A stretch of DNA of 64,000 nucleotides from Streptomyces sp. Ru62 (GCF_002920615.1 NZ_PQSU01000012.1:1-64000); one strand, 5' to 3'. Shown: positions 16,120 through 25,526, numbered from the stretch's first letter. The notes: a model not told the origin generated them from the sequence alone. A program made the numbers and translations.

Positions 16120-17313
16120 TCAGCCGCGCCACTCCACCATGAGCAGCGTCGCGTCGTCGCTGGTCTGTCCGCCGCGCGCCTGCTTGAGCGTGTGGGACAG
16201 GCGGCGCGTCACCGCCCGGATGCCGCGGCCGGTCCTCTCCAGCTGGTTCACACAGTCGATCAGCTGGTCCTCCCCGAACTCCTCCCCGCCGGTCTTGTGT
16301 TCCTCGACCACTCCGTCGGTGAAGCAGAGGACTCGGTCCCCGGGCACCAGCCCCAGCTCGCTCACCCGCGGCTGCGAACCGCCCAGGCCGACGGGAAGGG
16401 TCGTCGGGGCGACCAGACGCTGTGCGACGCGATGGTCGCGGACGAGGATCGGCGGCGGGTGCCCGGCGTTGACCCACTGCACCCGTCCCGTCGTCGTGTC
16501 CAGCTGCAGCATCTGCGCGGTGACGAAGTGCTCGGGACCGAACTGCTCGGCCACGGCGCGGTCCATGAACTCGTAGATCTCCGCCAGTCCGATGCCGGAG
16601 CGGCGGGCGTGGCGGTAGGCGCCGATGGCCACGGTGGCCATCGTGGCCGCGTCCAGCCCGTGCCCCATCGCGTCGATCATGACCACGTGGAGGACATCGC
16701 CGTTCAGCGCGTAGTCGAAGCTGTCGCCGCCCACGTCGTAGGCGGGTTCCAGGATCCCGGCCACGGCGACCCGGGGCATGATCATGGCCAGAGGTGGCAG
16801 CAGCGACCACTGGATCTCCGCGGCGACGCTCATCCCCTCATCGCGTCGGACGTCGAAGAACAGGTCCGAGTAGCCGTGCTTGGTCACCAGAAGGTCGGCC
16901 ACCAGGCCGGAGATTCTGAGCAGCAGGCGGCGGTCGTCGTCATCGACGCTGTCCAGCGTCACCGCCATGACCCCCACCTGGTCACCGCCGTCCAGCAGGG
17001 GCAGATGGACCCGGACGCCGTCCTGCTCGGGCACCTCCACGGAGACCGCGTCGAGAAAGCAGCGGCCCGCCTCGGAGCCGTCGATCACGTGCGGTTCCCC
17101 GCCGCTGAGGCCCTCCCCGGGCAGCGGTACGAGCACCAACTGGCCGTAGTCCTGCAACAGCACCTGCGGACGGCGGCCACCGAGCCGGTCCACCACGTCG
17201 GCGACCAGGGGGCCGATGAGATGGGGCGGGAGTTCGTGCGCGCTGTCGAGGATCTTTCCGAGGAGCGCTTCCCCGAAGCTTTCGGACCGGTCCGGGCGCC
17301 GCCCTGCCGTCAT
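16120..17313 (-). CDS. SpoIIE/PP2C-type serine phosphatase
   Basis: A 397-residue signalling phosphatase. The N-terminal region (about 1-155) is GAF-like and soluble. The C-terminal PP2C domain has AAEIQWSLLPPLAM, the metal motif GGDSFDYAL, the MIDAMGHGL segment, NAGHPPPILVRD, LCFTDGVVEEH and DDATLLMVEW. This architecture matches the Streptomyces phosphatases that act on STAS-domain antagonists; a STAS protein is encoded two genes upstream on the same strand. The ATG at 17313 is preferred over one at 17382 because GGAAGGTGA stands five bases before it. Confidence 0.9.
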   Translation of the reverse strand: MTAGRRPDRSESFGEALLGKILDSAHELPPHLIGPLVADVVDRLGGRRPQVLLQDYGQLVLVPLPGEGLSGGEPHVIDGSEAGRCFLDAVSVEVPEQDGVRVHLPLLDGGDQVGVMAVTLDSVDDDDRRLLLRISGLVADLLVTKHGYSDLFFDVRRDEGMSVAAEIQWSLLPPLAMIMPRVAVAGILEPAYDVGGDSFDYALNGDVLHVVMIDAMGHGLDAATMATVAIGAYRHARRSGIGLAEIYEFMDRAVAEQFGPEHFVTAQMLQLDTTTGRVQWVNAGHPPPILVRDHRVAQRLVAPTTLPVGLGGSQPRVSELGLVPGDRVLCFTDGVVEEHKTGGEEFGEDQLIDCVNQLERTGRGIRAVTRRLSHTLKQARGGQTSDDATLLMVEWRG

Positions 17314-17442
17314 CCCGTCACCTTCCGCGGTCACGTTTCGGGCGGGGGCGGGCCCGGATGACAAAGGATGTGTCGGTGCCATGGCTCCATCATGCGGTCG
17401 TGGATGCCCGGCCCGCCGGTCGGGCGGAGTCGGCCGGGCTGC

Positions 17443-17955
17443 TCACCTGGGTCCGGCCCCTCCCTCCGACTCCCATGCGGTCTGTCCGTCGGGGCCGCTC
17501 TCGGCGAGTGCCAGCAGGCGCGGAGCCGACAGTGGGTTCGCGGGGTCGGCAGCAGCGGTCAGCAACCGGGTGGCCACTCGGGTCGGCTCGTCCGGGGGGA
17601 TCACCAGCAGTTCCCAGCTCCCCACGGTGCCGCAGTCCACGGTTATGGCATGCGCCTCGGCGGCGGAATCGGTCAGCACCACCTCGATCACGTGGCCGGG
17701 CGCCATCACCTCCTGCGGGGCATCGGGCCAGGCGGCCGTTTCCACGGTCACGCGGGTGACGGTGCCGATGCCCGGATCCAAGGAGCCGACCAGCGCGGGA
17801 AGTTCCAGTTCCAGTGCGTCGCAGCGCGGCCACCATGCGCCGTCCAGCGGGCCATGGCTGACACTTGGCATGAGGCGCAGCCGGGGCATGGGCATCCGGT
17901 AGGAGTGTCCGTCACCTGGCACCGCACCCTCGGCGGGCTCTGTGATGATGTTCAT
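17443..17955 (-). CDS. DUF5994 family protein
   Basis: A 170-residue protein of a small actinobacterial family of unknown function. The family signature is at the start: RLRLMPSVSHGPLDGAWWPR, then ELPALVGSLDP, and a central strand-rich region ending WELLVIPPDEPTRVATRLL. It is commonly found near stress and sigma-regulation genes, as here between a SpoIIE phosphatase and a STAS protein. The ATG at 17955 follows a GGAACGGAA stretch. The frame is open further upstream to 18030, but with no better start. Confidence 0.75.
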   Translation of the reverse strand: MNIITEPAEGAVPGDGHSYRMPMPRLRLMPSVSHGPLDGAWWPRCDALELELPALVGSLDPGIGTVTRVTVETAAWPDAPQEVMAPGHVIEVVLTDSAAEAHAITVDCGTVGSWELLVIPPDEPTRVATRLLTAAADPANPLSAPRLLALAESGPDGQTAWESEGGAGPR

Positions 17956-18111
17956 CGTGCGATTCCGTTCCGGGCGTGCGGTTTCCGGCTGCCCGTGTCT
18001 GTCGCTCGCCGGGAACGGCGCCGCCGTCATCGTGCGCCCGGAAGTTCTCGGTATGTCTCAGATTACTCCCGGCTGGCAGGCGGCGTGGCGGGCGGCCATC
18101 GCACTGCCACA

Positions 18112-19086
18112 TCATCGGCGTGCCAAGGGCTGTTCTCCGGCGGACAAGGTCAGCACGCAGGGGGCGACGGGGCCGGGCAGGCCGACGACCTCACCCATGT
18201 TCTGCCAGCCCCAGGACGAGAAGGCGGCTCGTGCTCCCCGGTCGGCAGGATGAAGCAGGGTGACCGCGAGGGAGGAGTGCAGGTCTGTGAGGAGACGCTG
18301 TTGCAGGCGGTGGGCGATGTCGCGGTGCTGTGCGTGCGGATGGGCCACGACCTGGGTCAGGACGACGAACCGCGCGCAGGAGGTGAGCGGCTGGATGATC
18401 TCCTGGAGCGTTCCGCCGCCCTGTCGGCCGTCGGAGCCGTCGGAGCCCACCGGAAAACCGAAGGCGCAACCGACCAGCACCGTCGTCTCGGCGACCAGCA
18501 GGGCGAAGCCGGGGTGGTGGGCGGTGACCGCCAAGCGGTGCAGGAAGTCTCCGCGGTCGTGGTATGCCTCTCCGACGGTGCCCGCGACGGACTGCGCAGC
18601 CAGGTCGGCGATGTCCTCACGCATGTCTTCTGTCTGCCGGCGGGTCAGCCGGCGAAGGCGGATACCGTCCCTGAGGACCGGCTGGTCCGGCCGACGAGCG
18701 GGGTCCTCGGGCGCCCGTGTCGCGGTGCTCATGTGGTCGCTGGATGCGGTGGGCGGCACGGGACTCACGGGGGCCGTAAGGAGCAGCGAAGTCGATCCGG
18801 TGGCGTCGAGGAGCCGGGCGATCTGAGCGCACGGATGGTGCAGCCGCAGGCGGGCGTGGACCCGGCCGGCGCGCCGTGCTGCCGACAGGAGGACGTCCAA
18901 GCCCCGGGCGTCGCAGGAGCCGACCGTGGTCAGGTCGATGTCGATCTCGGTGACGCCGTCCAGCAGACACTGCTCCACTGCGGCCCGCAGCAGCGGCGTC
19001 GTGGCCGGCCCGATGTCGCCGGCCAGCGTGACGAGCGTTCGCTCTCCTCGGTTCCGCCGATGGATGTCCAGCCGGGAAACGGCCAT
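18112..19086 (-). CDS. STAS domain-GNAT-like fusion protein
   Basis: A 324-residue protein joining two modules. Residues 1-100 are a STAS anti-sigma-antagonist domain, with LVTLAGDIGPATTPLLRAAV and the VGSCDARGLDVLLSAARRAG loop, where Ser or the nearby Cys-Asp takes the place of the phosphorylatable site. Residues about 130-320 look like a GNAT acetyltransferase fold (GFALLVAETTVLVGCAFGFPV, VLTQVVAHPHAQHRDIAHRLQQRL, GWQNMGEV). GAGGAGAG lies five bases before the ATG at 19086. The fusion suggests acetyl-CoA- or effector-linked control of a partner-switching pathway. The family of the C-terminal half is less certain. Confidence 0.75.
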   Translation of the reverse strand: MAVSRLDIHRRNRGERTLVTLAGDIGPATTPLLRAAVEQCLLDGVTEIDIDLTTVGSCDARGLDVLLSAARRAGRVHARLRLHHPCAQIARLLDATGSTSLLLTAPVSPVPPTASSDHMSTATRAPEDPARRPDQPVLRDGIRLRRLTRRQTEDMREDIADLAAQSVAGTVGEAYHDRGDFLHRLAVTAHHPGFALLVAETTVLVGCAFGFPVGSDGSDGRQGGGTLQEIIQPLTSCARFVVLTQVVAHPHAQHRDIAHRLQQRLLTDLHSSLAVTLLHPADRGARAAFSSWGWQNMGEVVGLPGPVAPCVLTLSAGEQPLARR

Positions 19087-19287
19087 CACGTCTCTCCTCG
19101 GCGGGGTCGCGGACCTGCGCGGGCGCTCGGCGCGGTTCCTGCCGTGATGAGCTTGCGCTGAGTTGCTTCGACCGCGGCGGACATGGTGCCGACCCGTCTC
19201 CGCGCCGACCACGGGGGCGGCCCGGATTCACTCGTCTCTCGCCGAGGACGACCCGGCGTGGGGCCGGAGTGCGTGATGCCCTCGGTA

Positions 19288-19547
19288 CTACAACCGTACG
19301 TCGGCCGCAACCGGAAGCGGCTGCGTCAGCGCGTGCTGGAGCGCGGGCTGGATGTGGTTGGCGGCCACCCACAGCGTCACAGCGGTCAGCGCCTCGCCGC
19401 TCGGCGGGATCACGTACCGCGCGATGGCTGCCCGCAACTCGTCCAGTAGCAGGGGGCCCCTTCATCGGGTCGCGCCGGCTCCTCGTCGGTGGCTGAGGTC
19501 TGGGGAGCGGGGGCGGTGGCGGAAGACGTAGGTTCGTCCACAGGCAT
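19288..19547 (-). pseudogene. Frameshifted N-terminal fragment of a DUF3631-type mobile-element protein
   Basis: The minus strand from an ATG at 19547 (GGGAGGA just upstream) reads a Pro/Thr/Glu-rich start. After a one-base loss in the GGGGCCCCC run near 19452-19460 it continues in another frame as LLLDELRAAIARYVIPPSGE, then ALTAVTLWVAANHIQPALQH, to a TAG at 19288-19290. That continuation resembles the region before the Walker box in DUF3631 ATPases of actinobacterial integrative elements. The ATPase core is absent. It is a broken relic next to a damaged integrase. Confidence 0.55.
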
Positions 19548-19684
19548 TCCTCCCTGGTGGGCCGGACGGGCAAGGCCCGGCCCACCGGTTCGATCGTTCA
19601 AGGGCGACGGAGCAGGGGCTTGGACCGGCGGCTTCAGGACGCGAGGTCGTACGCGGACCGGCTGGTCACCCAGGCATCCACCTC

Positions 19685-20910
19685 GTGCGTGATCACGGCG
19701 TCGGCAAGCGTTGGCAGGTCCGTTACCGCGATCTGGACGGCCGGCAGCGCAAGGAGAACTTCGACACAAGGCCGAGGCGGACAACCGGGCCGCTGGGGTC
19801 GACGTCGAGATCCGGCGCGGCTCCTACGCGGTGCCAGCCGAGACGAAGCAGACGCTCGGCGCCTACGCGCAGGAGTGGCTGGACGCGAACTCCGTCGGTC
19901 CGACGACAGCCCTCCGCTATCAGGCGACGGTCCGCAACCACATCGTCGAGCACCTCGCGCGACGCGAGCTGCGTTCCCTGAACCAGCCCTCGGCCATCCA
20001 GGGCTGGATCCCCACTCTTCAGGACGCCGGCCTGGAGGTGTCGACGATCGAGGGCGTCTTCGACATCCTCTCCAGCATCCTCGGCGCGGCCGTGGGGGAC
20101 GGGCTGCTGCCGAAGAACCCCTGCAAGGCGAAGTCGGTCAAGCTGCCGACCGCGACCAAGAAGAAGATCATCCCTTGGCCGCTGGAGCGCGTTCGCGCAG
20201 TCATCGCCGGCCTGCCCAAGCGCTTTCACGCTGGCGGCAAGCTGGCCTTCGGCTGCGGCCTGCGCCAGGGCGAGGTCTTCGGCTTCGCCGTCGAGGACAT
20301 CGACTTCAAGACCGGTTGGATCCACGTCAACCGCCAGGTGCGGCTCGTCGGCACGAAGGCCGTCTTCGCGCTGCCCAAGGGGAACAAGATCCGGTCCGTT
20401 CCTCTACCGGCCCAGCTTGCCGCTGCCCTCAAGGCGCACATGAAGGAGTTCCCGCCGGTCGAGGTCACCCTGCCCTGGGCCAAGCCGGACGGCGAGCCGA
20501 AGACCTTCCGTCTCTTCTTCGTCGACCAGAAGCGGCGGGCGTACAACCGCAGCGTCTTCAACATGGGCGACTGGAAGCGCGCCCTGGCCGCCGCCGGCGT
20601 GATCCCTCCCCGTGAGCGCGGCGCGAGGTACCTCCAGGCGGCCCGGGAGGACGGGATGCACGCCCTCCGGCACGCCTACGCCTCCGTGCTCCTGGATGCG
20701 GGGGAGAGCATCAAGGCGCTCTCCGAGTACCTCGGCCACTCGGACCCGGGCTTCACGCTGCGGACGTACACGCATCTGCTGCCGTCCAGCGAGACGCGGA
20801 CCCGCAAGGCGATCGACGACGCCTTCACGGAGGAGTCGGCAGGGGGAGCCCAGGGCACATCGGTGCCCCCGGCGAAACCAATGTGCCCCCAATGTGCCCT
20901 GGCCGCCTGA
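19685..20910 (+). pseudogene. Tyrosine recombinase (integrase) with 5' frameshift
   Basis: From about 19778 to the stop the frame encodes a full tyrosine integrase: an N-terminal core-binding region (TLGAYAQEWLDAN...), then the catalytic domain with Arg in GCGLRQGEVFG, His-x-x-Arg in HALRHAYASVLL, His in YLGHSDPG and Tyr in RTYTHLL. The conserved N-terminus (HGVGKRWQVRYRDLDGRQRK) lies in a different frame at 19685-19770. The two join at GACACAAGG near 19768-19776, where one base appears lost from an expected GACACCAAGG. The only start in the long frame is an internal TTG without a ribosome site. All catalytic residues survive, so decay may be recent. Confidence 0.75.
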
Positions 20911-20933
20911 AGTCCCCTCCTGGCACATGACGA

Positions 20934-20957
20934 GGGCGGGGTCCGAAAACCCCGCCC
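20934..20957 (+). terminator. Integrase terminator hairpin
   Basis: GGGCGGGG (20934-20941) pairs with CCCCGCCC (20950-20957) across an 8-base loop, 24 bases after the integrase stop. The stem is perfect. It also lies just beyond the stop of the convergent gene and could serve both. Confidence 0.65.
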
Positions 20958-20977
20958 ACTACCCGAGAAACCCCAGG

Positions 20978-21409
20978 TCAGGGCCACACCAGGCAGTACG
21001 GCTGATGCCCCGCCTCATGCAGCCGATGCGAGAAGTCCTGCCACTCGTGCAGCAACTGGTACACGTTGAACGCGTCCCGCGGCCCACCCCGGTCGGGGAC
21101 CGTCGACCAGATGAAGGCCGCCGCGCCGACCGCTTCCTCGCCGATGCCGCGGAGGGGGTCGACGACCGTCATGGGGAGTTTGACGACCGCGTAGTCGGGG
21201 TGCAGGACGACCAGTTCCAGGGGTGGGACCTTGTGCAGGGGGACGCCCTCGATGCCGGTCAGCACCATCGCGGCCATCGTCTCCGGCTTGATCTTGGTGA
21301 ACATGCCGTTCATGCCCAGCTCGTCGCCGCCGAGTTCTTCGGGACGCATCGAGATGGGGACGCGGGCCGCGGTCGCGCCGTCCGGCGCGCCGAAGTATTT
21401 GTACGTCAC
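20978..21409 (-). CDS. Conserved Streptomyces protein of unknown function
   Basis: A 143-residue soluble protein that I recognise as a conserved actinobacterial hypothetical, without known role. Notable segments are TYKYFGAPDGATAARVPISM at the start, GIEGVPLHKVPPLELVVLHP in the middle and the Trp-rich end FNVYQLLHEWQDFSHRLHEA. The GTG at 21409 is chosen because the protein's own fold seems to begin there. The frame stays open to 21655, but that extension is an Arg/Asp/Gln-rich low-complexity sequence. Downstream is the hairpin that ends the integrase remnant. Confidence 0.65.
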   Translation of the reverse strand: MTYKYFGAPDGATAARVPISMRPEELGGDELGMNGMFTKIKPETMAAMVLTGIEGVPLHKVPPLELVVLHPDYAVVKLPMTVVDPLRGIGEEAVGAAAFIWSTVPDRGGPRDAFNVYQLLHEWQDFSHRLHEAGHQPYCLVWP

Positions 21410-22046
21410 CCCCACCCGACCACCATTCCTGCTCCCCGCCCGGAGGCGGTCGGCCCGCTGGTCGAGCCGGCGGTCGAGATCCCGGTCGATCTGCCGGTCG
21501 TACCGCTCGGGCTCACTCGGTACACCCTGTGTCTGTCGTGCGTCGGTCTGACGTGTCTCGGTCGTTTCCTCCGCGTCGCGCCGGTGCCTTCCCCGCCGGG
21601 CACGTCGAGGACCCAGGTCATCAGTCCCCTCGCCCAGTCCGCCACCGCGATGCATATCTCCACCCGACTGCTTTTCTAGGACGCGTGGCCCCCGCCGCGC
21701 AACCCGATCATCGTGTCAGTGACCTCCCCCACGGCCGCCCGCCGAAACGTGCGGTGGAACAACTGTCCACGCGGGGGGATTCCCGGCCCTGATCGTCCGG
21801 CCCCTGATGAGTACGTGCGTATGGGCTTTGTGTATCAGGTCTCAGTCTCGCAGATGAGGGATGGCACCGCTGTGATCTTGGGACCCGCCGCGTCCGAATC
21901 CCGGCCCGCCACGCCGGACCGGCCCCGTGGACCGCGTCCGATCCCGGCGTCGACCGCGGTCCGGCCGGGGCTCGGCGCGGCCTTCGGCCTACCCTGAGGA
22001 GGTCACCCCGCAACCGGAGTCCGAGAAGCCGGAGTAGTCGCACGTC
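21410..22046. other. 637-base stretch without a supported gene, upstream of hemL
   Basis: On the minus strand two overlapping frames are open up to 21655-21663, one beginning MEICIAVADWARGLMTWVLD. Neither gives a complete recognisable protein, and a frameshift between them is possible. On the plus strand 21929-21936 (GGACCGCG) pairs with 21955-21962 (CGCGGTCC), a hairpin in the probable hemL leader about 85 bases before its start. Nothing else is clear. Confidence 0.5.
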
Positions 22047-23375
22047 ATGAGTGCCATGAGCGAAATGCCCTATCCCTACGAAGCGCCGGTCTCACAGGCG
22101 CTCTTCGACCGTGCCTCCGTCGTCACCCCGGGCGGCGTCAACTCCCCGGTGCGCGCCTTCCGCGCCGTCGGCGGCACGCCCCGGTTCATGGTGTCGGGCA
22201 AGGGGGCCTACCTGACCGACGCCGACGGGCGCGAGTACGTCGACCTCGTGTGCTCCTGGGGGCCCATGATCCTCGGGCACGCGCACCCCGAGGTCATCGC
22301 CGCAGTCCAGGAGGCCGTGGCGCGCGGTACGTCCTTCGGCACGCCCGGCGAGGGCGAGGTCGCGCTCGCCGAGGAGATCGTCGCCCGGGTGGAGCCCGTC
22401 GAGCAGGTGCGGCTGGTCAGCAGCGGGACCGAGGCGACCATGTCCGCCATCCGGCTGGCCCGCGGGTTCACCCGGCGGTCCAAGGTGATCAAGTTCGCCG
22501 GGTGCTACCACGGGCACGTCGACTCGCTGCTCGCCGCGGCCGGCAGCGGGGTCGCCACCTTCGCGCTGCCCGACACGCCCGGTGTCACGGGTGCCCAGGC
22601 CGGCGACACGATCGTGCTGCCGTACAACGACCTGGAGGCCGTGCAGGAGGCCTTCCACCGGCACCCCGGTGAGATCGCCTGTGTGATCACCGAGGCGTCG
22701 CCGGGCAACATGGGCGTCGTGCCGCCGGACCCCGGCTTCAACCAGGCCCTCAAGGACTCCTGCCGGCGCAACGGCGCCCTGTTCATCTCCGACGAGGTGA
22801 TGACCGGCTTCCGCACCAGCCGCGCCGGGTGGTACGGCGTCGAGGGCGTCGCGCCCGACCTGATGACCTTCGGCAAGGTCATGGGCGGTGGTTTCCCGGT
22901 CGCCGCGTTCGGCGGGCGCGCCGACGTGATGGCCCACCTCGCCCCCGCCGGGCCCGTGTACCAGGCCGGCACCCTCTCCGGCAACCCCGTCGCCACCGCC
23001 GCCGGTCTCGCCCAGCTGCGGCTGCTCGACGACGCCGCCTACGACAAGGTCGACGCCGTCTCCGAGCAGATCCGGACGCTCGTCAGCGAGGCGCTGTCGA
23101 AGGAGGGCGTCGCGCACCGGGTGCAGACCGCGTCCAACATGTTCTCCGTGTTCTTCACGGACCGGCAGGTGCGCGACTACGAGGACGCCAAGCGGCAGCA
23201 GTCGTACCGTTTCACCGCGTTCTTCCACTCGATGCTGGCGAACGGCGTCTATCTGCCGCCGTCGTCCTTCGAGTCCTGGTTCGTGTCCACGGCCCACGAC
23301 GAGCGGGCCCTTCAGAAGATCGCCGACGCCCTTCCGGCGGCGGCCCGGGCGGCTGCGGAGGCCACGGCAGAATGA
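22047..23375 (+). CDS. hemL: Glutamate-1-semialdehyde 2,1-aminomutase
   Basis: A 442-residue class-III PLP aminotransferase that turns glutamate-1-semialdehyde into 5-aminolevulinate, the C5 entry to heme and other tetrapyrroles. Signature segments: VTPGGVNSPVRAF, SWGPMILGHAHPEV, SSGTEATMSAIRLARGFT, KFAGCYHGHVDSLL, FISDEVMTGFR and the PLP lysine K277 in MTFGKVMGGGFPVAAFGG. Length is normal. ATGs at 22047 and 22056 are both possible starts. The stop overlaps the next ATG (ATGA), so the histidine phosphatase is in the same operon. The downstream cytochrome c operon uses heme. Confidence 0.96.
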   Translation: MSAMSEMPYPYEAPVSQALFDRASVVTPGGVNSPVRAFRAVGGTPRFMVSGKGAYLTDADGREYVDLVCSWGPMILGHAHPEVIAAVQEAVARGTSFGTPGEGEVALAEEIVARVEPVEQVRLVSSGTEATMSAIRLARGFTRRSKVIKFAGCYHGHVDSLLAAAGSGVATFALPDTPGVTGAQAGDTIVLPYNDLEAVQEAFHRHPGEIACVITEASPGNMGVVPPDPGFNQALKDSCRRNGALFISDEVMTGFRTSRAGWYGVEGVAPDLMTFGKVMGGGFPVAAFGGRADVMAHLAPAGPVYQAGTLSGNPVATAAGLAQLRLLDDAAYDKVDAVSEQIRTLVSEALSKEGVAHRVQTASNMFSVFFTDRQVRDYEDAKRQQSYRFTAFFHSMLANGVYLPPSSFESWFVSTAHDERALQKIADALPAAARAAAEATAE

Positions 23376-24070
23376 GCGACAGCACCAAGGACGTCACCGT
23401 CGTCCACCTGATGCGGCACGGCGAGGTCGCGAACCCGGACGGGGTCCTGTACGGGCGGCTGCCCGGCTACCACCTGTCCGAGCTGGGCCGGCAGATGGCC
23501 GAGCGGGTCGCCGAGCACCTCGCCCCGCGGGACGTCACCTACGTCTGCGCCTCCCCGCTGGAGCGGGCGCAGGAGACCGCCACGCCGATCGCCAAGGCGC
23601 ACGGGCTGGATCTCAACACCGACGAGCGGCTGATCGAGGCCGAGAACGTCTTCCAGGGCAAGACGTTCGGCGTCGGTGACGGCGCGCTGCGCAATCCGGA
23701 CAACTGGAAGCACCTCGTCAACCCGTTCCGGCCGTCCTGGGGCGAGCCGTACGTGGACCAGGTCGTGCGGATGATGGGCGCGTTGAACGCGGCCAAGGAC
23801 CGGGCGCGCGGGCACGAGGCGGTGCTGGTCAGCCATCAGCTGCCGATCTGGATCGTGCGCTCGTACGTCGAGCGGCGGCGGCTGTGGCACGACCCGCGCA
23901 AGCGGCAGTGCACGCTCGCCTCCCTGACGACTTTCACATACCTGGGTGACAAGATCGTGTCCGTGGGCTACAGCGAGCCCGCCATCGATCTGGTCCCGGT
24001 CCATCTGCGCGCCGGTGCCAAGCCCCAGAAGGGGAAGGGCACCGCCCAGGGGAAGGCCTTCGGCGCCTGA
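23372..24070 (+). CDS. Histidine phosphatase family protein
   Basis: A 232-residue phosphoglycerate-mutase-like phosphatase. It has the catalytic RHG box in VVHLMRHGEVANPDG (about 9-23), YGRLPGYHLSELGRQMAERV, CASPLERAQETATPIA with the second-shell Arg, the acid region EAENVFQGK, and the second catalytic His in VLVSHQLPIW. The substrate is unknown. Translationally coupled to hemL by an ATGA overlap, an arrangement common in Streptomyces. The C-terminus is Lys/Gly-rich and probably disordered. Confidence 0.88.
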   Translation: MSDSTKDVTVVHLMRHGEVANPDGVLYGRLPGYHLSELGRQMAERVAEHLAPRDVTYVCASPLERAQETATPIAKAHGLDLNTDERLIEAENVFQGKTFGVGDGALRNPDNWKHLVNPFRPSWGEPYVDQVVRMMGALNAAKDRARGHEAVLVSHQLPIWIVRSYVERRRLWHDPRKRQCTLASLTTFTYLGDKIVSVGYSEPAIDLVPVHLRAGAKPQKGKGTAQGKAFGA

Positions 24071-24221
24071 CCGGTGTCAGCCGTCACTGACGGTCCGTTT
24101 GGTGTCGCTTAGCGCACTTTCACGGTTGTCGTTACGAAAATCACAAGAACCCGCGGAACCTCCCCGATCGTCCTGCCCTCTGACTGGGTGTCCAGCAGGC
24201 AGCGACGAATCGGGGATCTCC

Positions 24222-25526
24222 ATGCCCACCTTCTCCCGGACCTTCTCCCGGCGGGGAATGCTCGGCCTCGGCGCGGGCGCGGCGGCGGCCGCCTCGCTCG
24301 CCGGCTGCGGGAGCCTCACGTCCTCGGACGGCGGCGGCCACCCGAACGGTTCCGGCCAGGGCAAGCCCGGGCGGGGGCACGGGGACGGGAAGGGGAGCAC
24401 CGCGCATCCGGCGCGGCCCATCGGTGACGGCTCCACCTCCTTCACCGGCAGGCAGCCGCACCAGCCGGCCAAGCCCGAACCGCTGGAGCCGGGCCAGACC
24501 CCGCCCCAGTTCGTGATCTTCTCCTGGGACGGCGCCGGCGAGGTCGGCAACGGGCTCTTCCCGCGCTTCCTGGACCTGGCCAAGGAACACGGCGCGTCCA
24601 TGACCTTCTTCCTCTCGGGGCTGTACCTGCTGCCCGAGTCGAAGAAGCGGCTGTACGAGCCGCCGAACAACCCGCGCGGCGCCTCCGACATCGGCTACCT
24701 CGCCGACGACCACATCAAGGCCACGCTGACGAACGTGCGCCGGGCCTGGCTGGAGGGGCACGAGATCGGCACCCACTTCAACGGGCACTTCTGCGCCGGC
24801 ACCGGCACGGTCGGCAACTGGACCCCGCAGCAGTGGGAGAGCGAGATCCGGCAGGCCAAGGCGTTCGTGAAGGAGTGGCGGACCAACACCGGCTGGACCG
24901 ATCTGCCGTCGCTGCCGTTCGACTACGACAAGGAGCTGGTCGGCGGTCGTACGCCCTGTCTGCTCGGCCAGGACAACCTGCTGCCCACCGCCCGGAAGCT
25001 GGGCTGGCGCTACGACGCCTCCTCGCCGGGCGGCCGTCAGGTCTGGCCGGGGAAGAAGCTGGGGATCTGGGACCTGCCGTTGCAGCAGATACCTTTCCCC
25101 GGCCGTTCCTTCGAGGTCCTGTCCATGGACTACAACATGCTCGCCAACCAGTCCCTGAACTCCACCAAGGCGCCCGCCTACAACTACCCCGGCTGGCGCA
25201 AGCAGTCCGCGCAGGCGTACATCCAGGGGTTCCAGCGGGCGTACGAGACGAACCGGGCGCCGTTCTTCGTCGGCAACCACTTCGAGCAGTGGAACGGCGG
25301 CATCTACATGGACTCCGTCGAGGAGGCCTTCAAGCACATCGCGCGCGAGAAGGAGAAGGGCGCCGACGTACGGCTGGTCTCCTTCCGGCAGTTCGTGGAC
25401 TGGATGGACGTGCAGAAGCCCGAGGTGCTCGCCAAGCTGCGCACGCTGGAGGTCGGGCAGCGGCCGACGGGCGGCTGGAAGGAGTTCCTGCGGGGCGGCG
25501 GGTCCGCCTCCTCCGACGCCGCCTGA
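24222..25526 (+). CDS. Tat-exported lipoprotein with polysaccharide deacetylase-like domain
   Basis: A 434-residue protein. The N-terminus has a twin-arginine signal (SRRGMLGLGAG, Arg 10-11) and a lipobox (SLAGC, Cys 29), so it is probably exported folded and anchored outside. A Gly/Pro-rich linker follows. The body (about 95-420) resembles a NodB-type barrel: FVIFSWDGAGE replaces the usual FDDG, then MTFFLSGLYLL and HEIGTHFNGHFC, which keeps the H-x3-H-like metal pair. The first catalytic Asp pair is changed to W-D, so activity may differ. The promoter region upstream contains GGAACC, a possible sigma-E-type element, not confirmed. Confidence 0.78.
   Translation: MPTFSRTFSRRGMLGLGAGAAAAASLAGCGSLTSSDGGGHPNGSGQGKPGRGHGDGKGSTAHPARPIGDGSTSFTGRQPHQPAKPEPLEPGQTPPQFVIFSWDGAGEVGNGLFPRFLDLAKEHGASMTFFLSGLYLLPESKKRLYEPPNNPRGASDIGYLADDHIKATLTNVRRAWLEGHEIGTHFNGHFCAGTGTVGNWTPQQWESEIRQAKAFVKEWRTNTGWTDLPSLPFDYDKELVGGRTPCLLGQDNLLPTARKLGWRYDASSPGGRQVWPGKKLGIWDLPLQQIPFPGRSFEVLSMDYNMLANQSLNSTKAPAYNYPGWRKQSAQAYIQGFQRAYETNRAPFFVGNHFEQWNGGIYMDSVEEAFKHIAREKEKGADVRLVSFRQFVDWMDVQKPEVLAKLRTLEVGQRPTGGWKEFLRGGGSASSDAA

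Noticed and set aside
19711..19777. TTG start for an intact integrase
   Set aside because: The first 22 residues from this start are not integrase-like, while the proper N-terminus lies in another frame just beside it.
19087..22046. tRNA gene as integration site
   Set aside because: I scanned the integrase flanks by eye for a cloverleaf and T-loop GTTCGA consensus and saw none that folds.
21660..22046. Riboswitch before hemL
   Set aside because: One 8-bp hairpin is visible, but no conserved core of a known class.
24070..24222. Sigma-E or other ECF promoter before the Tat lipoprotein
   Set aside because: GGAACC is present but no convincing -10 stands at the right distance, so no promoter feature is claimed.
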